Part shown: piece by piece, positions 9,570 through 18,515 of the stretch
How the letters are laid out: each line of letters starts with the position of its first letter
Numbering within the stretch: the first letter of the stretch is position 1
Origin: Lacticaseibacillus rhamnosus
GTDB lineage: Bacteria > Bacillota > Bacilli > Lactobacillales > Lactobacillaceae
Length of the DNA stretch: 64,000 nucleotides
Direction: 5' to 3'
Assembly: GCF_900636965.1 (NCBI RefSeq)
Contig: NZ_LR134331.1
Coordinates: 2,232,001 to 2,296,000 of the forward strand
Program-made: the position numbers and the translations under genes
The notes under the pieces: generated by a model
What the model was told of the DNA's origin: nothing
The model's input: the letters and a program-made list of their open reading frames with translations, nothing else
The model's database searches: none

Positions 9570-11192
9570 CTATTCAGTTACTAAGACCACCTGATGCTCG
9601 GAAAACCGATAAACCCGATCCGCAAACGCTGCTGATTCAGGCCGGTGCGAGATTAGAATCACAATGCCATGATAGTAAGTTTTAATCGTCTCTAAAATCA
9701 ACCGTTCATTTTCGGTGTCCAAGTTGCTTGTCGGCTCATCGAGAACCAACACACTGCTTGGGTGCAACAACGCCCGCGCCAACTCGAGTCGTTGCTGCTC
9801 GCCGCTTGAAAATGGCACGTGACTAGCCGCAACCACGGTATCCAAGCCGTGACTCATTTGCTCCAGTCGCGCCCGGAGCTTAACCTGATCGAGAACTGTC
9901 CAAATCTGCTGATCCGTGATGGCTGGGTCATGCAGTGTGAGATTATCCCGCACCGACTCGGAAAAGAATACCGGCGTCTGCGGCAGATAATTCATTTGAT
10001 TGCGTAATGCAGTCGGCTTGATGGTCGCCAAATCGTTACCGTCAATCAAAATCTGCCCGTGACTAACCGGATACCAACCCATGATCAGCTTGGCCAAGGT
10101 ACTTTTACCTGATCCGCTCGCGCCAACAAAACCAACGATTTCACCGGCATTCAAAGTCACCGTGACGTCTTTTAATACCGCTTCCGGCCGAGTTGGATAA
10201 CTAAAGCTGACCTGATCCACTTGAATTCGATTAATGGCAGTCACAACGCGGTTTGCGTTTGGCGATGCAGCATTTAGCGGTTGTTCCTGTAATAAGTTAA
10301 ATAAATTCCGCGCAGCCGCAAGACCATTTAGCAACGAGCCCGGCAGATTGTTTAACGCCAGCAGCGGCCCAAAAGTAAGTGGAAAGATTGCTAGCAAGGC
10401 TTGCTGAATGGCAGTAGGTTGCTGCCAGCCACTGAGCCAAATCATCAGTAGCCAACCACCAACAATGACGACCGTTGCCGCCACATTTTTCAACAATTGG
10501 CTAAACTGCGCCTGCTGAAAAGCCGCTGCTTCCTGATCAAAACCTTCATTGCCTTTTGTCATGCGTTGCTTGGCGATCCCTAATTGCCGCACTACCGCCA
10601 TGCCGCGCACTGATTCCAGTAAATATTGCTGATTGGCAGCTTTCAAACGATCGGCTGCCTGGGTTTTGGCTGTCAGTTGCCGATGACGCGCATATGGCAC
10701 CACCATCCCGACAGCAACATAACTAATCAGTGCGATGATTGCAGCCAGCCAATTTAGCTGACTATAAATGCCAACTACCAAGAGCCCGTATACCAACCCG
10801 ATCGCAACCGGAACCAAGGTATGCGCGTAAAAAATTTCCATGGCTTCAATATCACTGCCAATTAGCTTAAGCAACTTACCACTAGCTTGCGTATCTAGTT
10901 TAGCCGGTGCCAGTTTGACCAATTGGCGATAAACCGCTCCACGTAAGTCTGCCAACACGTGAAACGCAACATAATGTCCGGAATACTGCTCGCCAAAGCT
11001 GCCTAAGCCTAATAAAATAATGGCGATCAATCCAGGTAACAGCAATTGTCCAGCGTTTTGCGGATCAAAAAGCATCATAGCAGCTAAAACCAACACCACG
11101 ACTTTAGCTAATTCAGCCACCATACCAATTAGAAAACTAATAAAAATAGCGCCGGTCAGATGATGCGTATAGCGTAACAGGCCTCTAATCAT
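9570..11192 (-). CDS. ABC exporter, fused permease/ATPase, CydC-like (second pair)
   Basis: A 540-residue type I exporter half. About six membrane helices lie in residues 1-290, then a nucleotide-binding domain with Walker A GASGSGKST, signature SSGEQ, Walker B VLVLDEPTSNLD and H-loop ISHR. Its start overlaps the end of the 11185-12879 gene by 8 bases, so the two halves likely form a heterodimer. The order and overlap mirror the cydD-cydC pair 4 kb away, but this pair is a separate transcription unit. Members of this family export thiols (cysteine, glutathione) or peptides; the substrate here is unknown. Confidence 0.85.
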   Translation of the reverse strand: MIRGLLRYTHHLTGAIFISFLIGMVAELAKVVVLVLAAMMLFDPQNAGQLLLPGLIAIILLGLGSFGEQYSGHYVAFHVLADLRGAVYRQLVKLAPAKLDTQASGKLLKLIGSDIEAMEIFYAHTLVPVAIGLVYGLLVVGIYSQLNWLAAIIALISYVAVGMVVPYARHRQLTAKTQAADRLKAANQQYLLESVRGMAVVRQLGIAKQRMTKGNEGFDQEAAAFQQAQFSQLLKNVAATVVIVGGWLLMIWLSGWQQPTAIQQALLAIFPLTFGPLLALNNLPGSLLNGLAAARNLFNLLQEQPLNAASPNANRVVTAINRIQVDQVSFSYPTRPEAVLKDVTVTLNAGEIVGFVGASGSGKSTLAKLIMGWYPVSHGQILIDGNDLATIKPTALRNQMNYLPQTPVFFSESVRDNLTLHDPAITDQQIWTVLDQVKLRARLEQMSHGLDTVVAASHVPFSSGEQQRLELARALLHPSSVLVLDEPTSNLDTENERLILETIKTYYHGIVILISHRPESAAFADRVYRFSEHQVVLVTE

Positions 11193-12879
11193 TGGAATTC
11201 ACCTCGTTTTCCATCATCTCCGGGTTGTCTACCAGTTGCCGATATGCAGGCTGTTTTTGATACAGCCTCTGATGATTGGCAACCGTCAGCTGATGGTCAT
11301 GAATGAACCAGACTTCATCAGCCTGCGTCATTGCCTTGAGATCATGGGAAATGAACAAAACAATCTTATGGCGACTCAACTTCTTAACCGCCTGAAGGAT
11401 AATCGCCGCATTGGCTTCATCAATACTCGATGTTATTTCGTCTAATAAGTAAACCGTCTTGTCCGCCAGCAACATCCGGGCAAACGCCAACTGTTGTCGC
11501 TGCCCAGGTGAAAGCAGCCGTCCGTTTTCGCCTACTTGGGTCGCGTAACCTTTTTCCAGCGATGGCACAAACTGCATCAATCCCAACGATGCGAGTCTGG
11601 CTTGCCATTGATCACCGAAGCGATTGCCTAACAATAAGTTCTCCTGAATCGTGCCGGAAAAAAGATATTCGTTGGCAGTGACATAGCCGAACACGGCCGC
11701 TTGTTGCACATTGCTTAGAGCCGAAACCGCAGTCTGGTCAGCCATAATGGCGCCGGATAAAGGTTTCAATCGTCCCAAAATCGCTTGGATTAACGTACTT
11801 TTGCCGGTTCCATTTTCGCCAGCCAAACCGTAAAGCTTACCCGGAACCAGGGTGGCATTAATCCCCGTTACCAGCGGCGCATCTGCGGCATATCCAATGC
11901 TAACCTGATCCAAAGTAATTTGGCTAAGCGGGCGATTATCCGTGATTTTGACGGTGTCCGGCGCCGCTTTAGCCTTGGCGATCGTGGCCAAAATGGCTGC
12001 CAATGATGGGCCATTTGATTTCACCACATGGACAAAATAACCGAGTTGCCGAGCATTTACCATCATCATCGCCAATGTAAACCAAGTGGCAAACGCGCCT
12101 GCCACCGGTAATTGACCGGCCACCAGCTGAACTGCCGTGATGAAGCCGCCAGCAAAAACCGTCAAATAAACAAAGCCGTTAATCACAAACAAGGTCTGCA
12201 ATTGCGTTTTCAAAAGATTCATTGTTGCCTGCCGAAAAAACTCGCTATCATCGGCAAACTTCTGGGCATAACGATCTGCGGCATCATACATCACTAAGGT
12301 GGTCATCCCGCGTAAATCATCCATGAACCGGCCGCCCATTTTCAAAAACCCACTGAGATGAGCCTTGTTCTGCGCCGACATCCGCTTGCCTAAAAACATC
12401 ATGGCCAGCCCAATTAAAAACACACAGCCAAATGGTAAAAGTGCCAACCACGAGCGGTACCAAAACGAAAGCCCAATTAAAACCAAAAACGTCATGCCCG
12501 CCTGCAAAATGGTTGGAAATAGCGTGCTGTAAAACATATCTAAATTATTGAGACCACCCAAGTCGCGCTGAATCACCGCATGATCCGCAGCAGTGGTTGC
12601 AACGGCATCATTGCGTCGGTAAAGCGCAGTAAAATAGCGATCCCGCAGCTCCCGTTTCGCACTCATGGCCCATGCGTGGCGGTGGTGCCGTTCATAACCC
12701 ACCACGTAACCCAACCACACCGCCATTAACACCAGTGTTGTCACGAGCGCCGTAACCTGATGCCCAGTACCCAAATTAAGCGCAATCAAGATCGGTAGTA
12801 AGGTTGGCAACCAATCAAAAAGCGCTTCAATCACCCCAGCCCAACGCTGATCACGTCCGTATTTCAGTAATCCAAACAA
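11185..12879 (-). CDS. ABC exporter, fused permease/ATPase, CydD-like (second pair)
   Basis: A 564-residue exporter half with membrane helices in residues 1-310 and a nucleotide-binding domain with Walker A GENGTGKST, a divergent signature LLSPGQ, Walker B VYLLDEITSSID and H-loop ISHD. The Walker B block ends in EITSS instead of the usual EPTS. The predicted start is TTG at 12879, with AAGAGG 8 bases upstream. It forms a unit with the overlapping 9570-11192 gene. A terminator separates it from the EetA-like gene upstream, so it needs its own promoter in 12880-13043, where I could not pick a convincing one. Confidence 0.83.
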   Translation of the reverse strand: MFGLLKYGRDQRWAGVIEALFDWLPTLLPILIALNLGTGHQVTALVTTLVLMAVWLGYVVGYERHHRHAWAMSAKRELRDRYFTALYRRNDAVATTAADHAVIQRDLGGLNNLDMFYSTLFPTILQAGMTFLVLIGLSFWYRSWLALLPFGCVFLIGLAMMFLGKRMSAQNKAHLSGFLKMGGRFMDDLRGMTTLVMYDAADRYAQKFADDSEFFRQATMNLLKTQLQTLFVINGFVYLTVFAGGFITAVQLVAGQLPVAGAFATWFTLAMMMVNARQLGYFVHVVKSNGPSLAAILATIAKAKAAPDTVKITDNRPLSQITLDQVSIGYAADAPLVTGINATLVPGKLYGLAGENGTGKSTLIQAILGRLKPLSGAIMADQTAVSALSNVQQAAVFGYVTANEYLFSGTIQENLLLGNRFGDQWQARLASLGLMQFVPSLEKGYATQVGENGRLLSPGQRQQLAFARMLLADKTVYLLDEITSSIDEANAAIILQAVKKLSRHKIVLFISHDLKAMTQADEVWFIHDHQLTVANHQRLYQKQPAYRQLVDNPEMMENEVNSND

Positions 12880-13043
12880 AGGCTTGCCTCTTTTCTCACT
12901 TTGAATATGCAGCGTTTCAACCTACCGCTGGCCCTCAGCACAATGACAGATTGTTGTTACAGTTTACCACGGGAAGTCATCAGTACTGCAGCAATTTTTA
13001 GTGCAAGCCGTCAAAACTGATCTGTCAGTAGTCTATCCATTTT

Positions 13044-13076
13044 CAAAAAAGCCGATTCAGCGCACACTGATCGGCC
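13044..13076 (-). terminator. Terminator after the NusG-domain-II gene
   Basis: On the minus strand, arms GCCGATCAG and CTGAATCGGC are followed by six T residues. It lies 15 bases past the stop codon at 13091. Confidence 0.85.
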
Positions 13077-13090
13077 GCCACCAGTTTGTA

Positions 13091-13516
13091 TTATGGATGA
13101 ACCAGTCCGCCTGCATCGCCATTGGAACCATGATTTCCCTGAGCCGGCTTAATCTCTATGAGCAACTTATGCGGCAAGCAAATACTCTGCTGGCCAATGC
13201 GACTAATCCAGCCAGTATGCACCGCAATCTGGTCAGGCGAATTATCTTCTTTGTCCCGAATACGTTCACCATCAACTTCAATGATATTGTACTGACCTTT
13301 TGCCGGATAAAGCGTGAACTGCTGATGGCGGGTGTGCGCTCCCAGCTTAATTCGCCGTTTGACCTGACCATTAACTGAAATTACCGCCACCTTTTGACTC
13401 GTATTCACATTGGCTTCGGTCAGCGAAAAAATCCCCGCCGGAATAAAACAGGCGATAAATAGCAAGACAACAATGACATAATCCAGCGGTCGTACATAGC
13501 GTTTAAGCCAGCGCAT
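13091..13516 (-). CDS. NusG domain II membrane protein, EetA-like
   Basis: A 141-residue protein with an N-terminal basic stretch and one helix (residues about 12-34), then an extracytoplasmic beta-rich domain. The pattern (KVAVISVNGQ, an IEVDG strand, and a C-terminal CLPHKLLIEI) matches the NusG_II family found in EetA of the flavin-based extracellular electron transfer locus of Listeria. The start at 13516 is chosen because GAGG lies 8 bases upstream; GTG 13525 overlaps that site. It follows the double-FMN lipoprotein gene on the same strand, with a terminator between them. Typical EET partners (EetB, Ndh2, ApbE) are absent from this window. Function inferred from family and neighbour. Confidence 0.75.
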   Translation of the reverse strand: MRWLKRYVRPLDYVIVVLLFIACFIPAGIFSLTEANVNTSQKVAVISVNGQVKRRIKLGAHTRHQQFTLYPAKGQYNIIEVDGERIRDKEDNSPDQIAVHTGWISRIGQQSICLPHKLLIEIKPAQGNHGSNGDAGGLVHP

Positions 13517-13632
13517 TCTTTTCACCTCGGTTTAAAGCCTTCAACATTTATCTTACACGTTATCAAGTCCTAAGTACGACCCACTGCCTGTCAGCGCCGC
13601 CCATCAGGATTAGCCAAGTTATTCAGGCCAAC

Positions 13633-13661
13633 TAAAAAGCCACGAACTTCCATTCGCAGCT
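13633..13661 (-). terminator. Terminator after the FMN lipoprotein gene
   Basis: On the minus strand, AGCTGCGAA pairs with TTCGTGGCT through G-U wobbles and is followed by a short T-run. It makes the lipoprotein gene monocistronic. Confidence 0.7.
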
Positions 13662-13702
13662 TTCTTCGTTATTCTCACGGCACAATCATTTTCAGAACAC
13701 GA

Positions 13703-14803
13703 CTATTTTGCAGCCTTTGCCGCCTTGATAATTGCCGCTAAGTAACCTGCCGTGTCGGTGAAAGTAGCGCCAGACACAACGTCACTGGCTTTCTTCTTAC
13801 CTTTTAAGTCACTAACTGCTGTTTCAAGTTCGGCAACGGTCTTCCCTTTAGCAAATTCATCAATAGCCGTTGAATTTTCCTGCCAGGTCTTTGTCGCTTT
13901 GCCTTTTGACTTCATAATGGCCGAATAAGCATCAGAGTTTGCCCGCTTCGAAGCCAAAACCGTGCCGGCCTTAATGCCCTTACCAAAATCGGTATTCGAA
14001 TTAGGAACCGCACCGAAGTCCTTGGCTGGCATATATTGGAACTCATCCAAGAAAACGTTAGCAATTTTATCGCCTTGCATGGCAACTGTCACGATGCCAA
14101 ACGACTGAGTCCCATGCGGCGCCGCCAGAACCTGACCTTCCGTGAGATTCGGATCAGTCGTTTGAATTCCTTCCGCAACCATTCCGGTCGTTGCCGCATC
14201 GTAAATCGCTTGCAGATAACCGGCTGTGTCAGCAAAAGTCGCACCGGAAACAACATCGCTAACCTTCTTAGTACCCTTCACTTCAGCCACAGCCGCTTTT
14301 AGATCACTAATCTTCTTACCCTTAACAAAATTCGTAATCGCCGTTTCGTTTTCTTCCCACGTGTGAGTTGCCTTTGCTTCCTTTTTCATCAACGCTGAGT
14401 ATGGTTTGCTATTTTCCGCCTTAGCAATCAAAATCTGACCGGACGGATAATTTTTTCCAAAGTCTTTATTGGAATTTGGCACCCCAGTCCAATCCGAACT
14501 CTTTTTGACATACTGGAACTCATTGATTCTAGCGGACACGATGGTATCACCATTCAGCGTGACATTCACCGCCGCAAAAGACTGCTTACCATGCGGTGCC
14601 GCATACAATTGCCGCATCACCAAAGTACCAGCAGCTGGAACTTTGGCATTCGCATCCGCACCCGTTTTAATCTTGACTTTGGCGTTGCTGGTTTGGCTAG
14701 TGGTACTGCTGCTCTTACTTGAACTGGACCCAGACCCACCGCCACACGCTACTAACCCAATACTAAGTAAAAGCGTTGCCCCGATGATCGCAACTTTTTC
14801 CAT
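13703..14803 (-). CDS. FMN-binding lipoprotein with two flavinylation domains, PplA-like
   Basis: A 366-residue secreted lipoprotein. The signal peptide ends in a lipobox with Cys20 (LVAC), followed by a Ser-rich linker to about residue 45. Two homologous FMN-binding domains (about 50-205 and 215-362) each end in DVVSGATF, with the predicted FMN-accepting Thr189 and Thr347. This two-domain layout is that of Listeria PplA, an electron carrier flavinylated by an ApbE-type transferase on the outside of the cell. No apbE is in this window. AAGGAGG precedes the ATG. A perfect cre overlaps the leader, suggesting CcpA repression. The gene stands between cydABDC and the EetA-like gene, with its own terminator. 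Confidence 0.9.
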   Translation of the reverse strand: MEKVAIIGATLLLSIGLVACGGGSGSSSSKSSSTTSQTSNAKVKIKTGADANAKVPAAGTLVMRQLYAAPHGKQSFAAVNVTLNGDTIVSARINEFQYVKKSSDWTGVPNSNKDFGKNYPSGQILIAKAENSKPYSALMKKEAKATHTWEENETAITNFVKGKKISDLKAAVAEVKGTKKVSDVVSGATFADTAGYLQAIYDAATTGMVAEGIQTTDPNLTEGQVLAAPHGTQSFGIVTVAMQGDKIANVFLDEFQYMPAKDFGAVPNSNTDFGKGIKAGTVLASKRANSDAYSAIMKSKGKATKTWQENSTAIDEFAKGKTVAELETAVSDLKGKKKASDVVSGATFTDTAGYLAAIIKAAKAAK

Positions 14804-14819
14804 GTTGTACCTCCTTGTA

Positions 14820-14833
14820 TGAAATCGCTTACA
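14820..14833 (-). promoter_or_regulatory. cre (CcpA operator) in the leader of the FMN lipoprotein gene
   Basis: TGTAAGCGATTTCA on the minus strand fits TGnnAnCGnTnnCA at every fixed position. It sits just upstream of the ribosome site and downstream of an extended -10 (TGCTAAAAT), the position of a roadblock or promoter-clearance repressor. Confidence 0.8.
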
Positions 14834-14978
14834 TTTATATGATGAATTTTAGCACAAGGCGGCTGTGTTAGTACACACATTTCGAAGCAAAAGTCTTTTA
14901 GGCTACTGTACTTATACACCGTGTGCTATTTTTAAAATTAAACATGCGGAGAGGTTCTGCATCGTCTTCAACAAGCCA

Positions 14979-15026
14979 ATAAAAAACAACTTAGCCACTA
15001 TCCTAAAAATAGTGTCTAAGCTGCTT
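14979..15026 (-). terminator. Terminator of the cydABDC operon
   Basis: On the minus strand, AGCTTAGACACTAT pairs with ATAGTGGCTAAGTT and is followed by six T residues. It lies about 40 bases past the last cyd stop codon. Confidence 0.92.
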
Positions 15027-15064
15027 TTCAAATGCACAAACCGTGGCATGCCACAACTCCAGCA

Positions 15065-16792
15065 CTACCTCAACCCTGCATCCAACGCATAAAGATTTTG
15101 ATACCGTTTATTCTGTTCAGCCAAATGTTGTGGCGAGTCATTCATCGTCAATCGACCATCTTCCAGGAAAATGACACGATCAGTTTGGCTAACTCCCTGC
15201 AGATGATGGGTTACCCATAGAATCGTTTTACCTTTTAAAACCGTGAACATAGTATTCAACAAGGCTTGTTCTGTGATCGGATCTAATCCGACAGTCGGCT
15301 CGTCTAGCAAAACAATCGGGGCATCCTGCAATAATATCCGTGCTAGTGACAGACGCTGCCGCTCCCCACCGGAAAAGCCAAAGCCTGCTTCTTCAACACT
15401 GCTGTTCATACCGTTGGGCAACTGAGCAACCAGTTGATCCAATTTGACCGCTTTTAACGCCGCCGCAACGGTTTCATCGCTGGCATCTTCATTTCCCAAA
15501 CGCACGTTATTCACAATCGATGTATTGAAAAGAAAGGGGCTTTGATCAAGGACCGCAAACAAATTCGTGCGGTGATTCTGGTAGTCGAGTACATCTTGTC
15601 CGTCAATGAGTACGTGGCCATTTGTCGGGGTTAAATCACCTAGCACCAATTGCAAGAGCGTGGTTTTCCCCATCCCGCTGGGGCCAAGAATGGCAATTTT
15701 TTCTCCTGCCTGGATCGTCAAATCAATGTTTGTGATCAATTCAGGATCAGACGGTGTATACCGAAAGCTGACATCATTTAATTCGATTTTATTAAAGGTA
15801 GTCGGTACTGGCTGTTGTTGTGGCAACTCGCGCGTAACCGGGTGTAAATCATTGAGGTGACGGATGGCATCCCGATAAGTCGGCCATTCACCAACCCCTT
15901 GGGCGATTCCGGAAAACGCCTGGTCTAGCGGGAAGACAACCAAGACAAACGCGCCAACCCAATTAGCCATTGACTGATTGCCGGTCCATTCCAAATTGGT
16001 CCAAATCAACATACTAACGGCGATTAAAGCAAACAAAAGCTGGCCGATAAAATCACGCCCCCACTGAAATCGCTTGGACTTAGCGGTAGAGACAGCAAGT
16101 TTTTTGGGTGCTGCCAGACTTTGCTTCATGAAATCTTGATCGCGGTGGGTAATCACCCAATCAGACAAGCCCAGCACCGAATCGGTTAACGACACATAGG
16201 CATCATGATTCAACTGTTTCTGCTCCGCTTTACGAAAACGTTCAACGACCAAACCCCACCATGGAAGAATCAAAATCTGGAAGAGCAACAGCAGCAATAT
16301 CCACAAGGCAAAGCCCCAGTTAAACCAGCCCAATAATAGCGTTGCAATGACCGTTAGACCGGCTCCGACAACTGTGGGAAAAATCATTCGCAGATAGAGG
16401 TTTTGGATATGTCCGATATCGTCCGCCAATAAGCCGAGAATATCGCCCGTCTGATGATGTTCGGAGACAAATGCCGCATCGGTTTCCAGGACTTTATATA
16501 ATTTTCGCCGCATGTGACTGGTGATCCGCAACACCCAATTATGACTGGTCAGGCGTTCAGCATATTGAAAGACTGGCCGGCCAACCCCGAATGCCCGGGT
16601 CAGCACCACTGTGACGTAAATCGCAGCAAACAGTGGCTTGGTCGCACTTTTATCAATTAGAAATCCGGAGGTGAACATCAGCGCACCGGCAAAGACAAAG
16701 GTCATAATGCCCAGAATCAATGACCAAAACAACAGCCACCGATAGCGCTTGAGATCAGGCCGGACCCAATGTTCATTTTTCAACCAATGCAT
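15065..16792 (-). CDS. cydC: Thiol-reductant ABC exporter subunit CydC
   Basis: A 575-residue fused permease/ATPase with six helices in residues about 20-300 and a nucleotide-binding domain with Walker A GPSGMGKTT, signature FSGGERQ, Walker B IVLLDEPTVGLD and H-loop VTHH. ATG 16792 is preferred (GAGGTG 7 bases upstream); it overlaps the preceding cydD reading frame by 20 bases. CydDC exports cysteine/glutathione and is required for maturation of cytochrome bd. It is the fourth gene of the cyd operon, just before the terminator. CydC/CydD naming follows gene order and could be swapped under Bacillus usage. Confidence 0.9.
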   Translation of the reverse strand: MHWLKNEHWVRPDLKRYRWLLFWSLILGIMTFVFAGALMFTSGFLIDKSATKPLFAAIYVTVVLTRAFGVGRPVFQYAERLTSHNWVLRITSHMRRKLYKVLETDAAFVSEHHQTGDILGLLADDIGHIQNLYLRMIFPTVVGAGLTVIATLLLGWFNWGFALWILLLLLFQILILPWWGLVVERFRKAEQKQLNHDAYVSLTDSVLGLSDWVITHRDQDFMKQSLAAPKKLAVSTAKSKRFQWGRDFIGQLLFALIAVSMLIWTNLEWTGNQSMANWVGAFVLVVFPLDQAFSGIAQGVGEWPTYRDAIRHLNDLHPVTRELPQQQPVPTTFNKIELNDVSFRYTPSDPELITNIDLTIQAGEKIAILGPSGMGKTTLLQLVLGDLTPTNGHVLIDGQDVLDYQNHRTNLFAVLDQSPFLFNTSIVNNVRLGNEDASDETVAAALKAVKLDQLVAQLPNGMNSSVEEAGFGFSGGERQRLSLARILLQDAPIVLLDEPTVGLDPITEQALLNTMFTVLKGKTILWVTHHLQGVSQTDRVIFLEDGRLTMNDSPQHLAEQNKRYQNLYALDAGLR

Positions 16793-18515
16793 TGAATTCA
16801 CCTCGCATTTCATGGACCAACGCCTGATACGGCTTAGAGTGGGCGGCTAATTCAGTCGGGGTTCCTTCCGCAACAATCTTGCCCCCGTCAACCACGATAA
16901 CCCGGTCCATTTGGTTCAACCAGTGCAACCGGTGCGTGGCAAAGATAACCAGTCGATTAGCAAAAAGTGGAACTAAGGTTTCTTTTAACGCCGCTTCGGT
17001 TTCAATATCCAGATGTGCGGTCGGTTCATCGAAAAGCCAAATAGAACGATTTGTGTCGATTAAAGTCCGGGCAAGGGCAATTCGCTGCGCCTGACCACCG
17101 GAAATGCCGCGGCCGCCTTCACCGATTCGCGTTGCATAACCATCTGGCAACGAATTGATCCAAGTCGTCAAACCAGCCGATTCTGCGGCATCCCGCACTG
17201 CCTGATCAGAAGCATCCGGCCGATAAAACCGAATATTAGCCGCAATCGTATCCGCAAACAGATAAGGATCTTGCGGAATATAACTCAGGTGATCCTGCCA
17301 GGCCGTTTGCGTCATATGGGGAATTTTGGTCCCGCGCAACGTGATATCGGCAGCTTGCGGCTGTAAAAATCCGCCAATTAAATTCAGTAACGTTGATTTT
17401 CCTGATCCACTCGCGCCAATAATGGCAACTTTTTCCGGTCCAGTAAAGGTTAAATTAGCATCCTGAATGCCCGCTCGCTTGTCAGCATAAGTAAAATCAA
17501 GATGCTGCATGCTGAGTGTATCTTGCGGCTGCCATCCCTTAAACGCTGGTAGCACATGCGTATCCGTTGGCAGCGGCTGGTCAATCACCTTCCAGATCGC
17601 CGTCATGGCATTCTTACCGTTCAAAGTGGCATGGTAATCCGTTCCGAAATCACGAATCGGCATAAAATATTCAGGTGCCAAAATCAATGCTACCATCGCG
17701 GGGTACAACGGAATCGTGCCATCCATTAGCTTAATGCCCAGAAAAACCGCCACGACTGCGATTGATAAAGTGGTAAAAAAATCTAACGCAAAGGTGGAAA
17801 GCATGGCGATTCGCAAAACGCCCATCGTCTGCTTGCGATAATCTTCAGAGACTTCATAGACGTTGTTGGCATACTCGCGACTGATACCCATCAGTTGCAG
17901 TGTTTTTAACCCCCGCAGTGAATCAATAAAATGATTGCTCATCTTTTGAAATCCGGCGTACTGACTTTCCGACTTATCACGCGCCGCCAAGCCAAGGATG
18001 ACCATGAACAAGATAATGATTGGAAACATAATCAGCAACGTGAATCCGGTCAACCAGTTTTCATACCAAATATAAGCCACCAAAATCCACGGAATAATGC
18101 TCATATTCAAGATCTTATTTAAAATAAGTTCGATATAATTTTCAGCTTCGGGAATGCCGTCAAGTGCCATCGTGACTAAATTACCAGTACCTTCTTTAGC
18201 AACCGCTGCCGGACCAAGCGCAAAAAGATGTCGCAACAACTGCGCTTGCAGCCAGGCAGCACTTTTCATCGCAAACTTGGCGGCGATACGGTTTCGTACC
18301 CACACGATCAACTGGCGGACCGTAAAAGCCGCGGCAAAAAAGCCAAGCGGCAGCCATAAACCAGCTAAACTTTGACGATTCCAAGAATGAACAATCCCTT
18401 CAGCGAGATATTTTCCTTGGAGTAAAATAACAAAAGCTTGCACGAGTGCAAACCCGGCAAGCATTGTCATTGTTTTTCGCATTCCCGAAAGGCGCAACAG
18501 CGTCTTATCGATCAT
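16773..18515 (-). CDS. cydD: Thiol-reductant ABC exporter subunit CydD
   Basis: A 580-residue fused permease/ATPase. Six helices lie in residues about 15-310; the nucleotide-binding domain has Walker A GASGSGKST, signature ISGGQAQR, Walker B IWLFDEPTAHLD and H-loop ATHR. The start overlaps the cydB stop by 4 bases (ATGA), so translation is coupled. It forms a heterodimer with CydC for cytochrome bd assembly. Operon order is cydA-cydB-cydD-cydC, as commonly seen in lactobacilli. Confidence 0.9.
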   Translation of the reverse strand: MIDKTLLRLSGMRKTMTMLAGFALVQAFVILLQGKYLAEGIVHSWNRQSLAGLWLPLGFFAAAFTVRQLIVWVRNRIAAKFAMKSAAWLQAQLLRHLFALGPAAVAKEGTGNLVTMALDGIPEAENYIELILNKILNMSIIPWILVAYIWYENWLTGFTLLIMFPIIILFMVILGLAARDKSESQYAGFQKMSNHFIDSLRGLKTLQLMGISREYANNVYEVSEDYRKQTMGVLRIAMLSTFALDFFTTLSIAVVAVFLGIKLMDGTIPLYPAMVALILAPEYFMPIRDFGTDYHATLNGKNAMTAIWKVIDQPLPTDTHVLPAFKGWQPQDTLSMQHLDFTYADKRAGIQDANLTFTGPEKVAIIGASGSGKSTLLNLIGGFLQPQAADITLRGTKIPHMTQTAWQDHLSYIPQDPYLFADTIAANIRFYRPDASDQAVRDAAESAGLTTWINSLPDGYATRIGEGGRGISGGQAQRIALARTLIDTNRSIWLFDEPTAHLDIETEAALKETLVPLFANRLVIFATHRLHWLNQMDRVIVVDGGKIVAEGTPTELAAHSKPYQALVHEMRGEFNALVEK

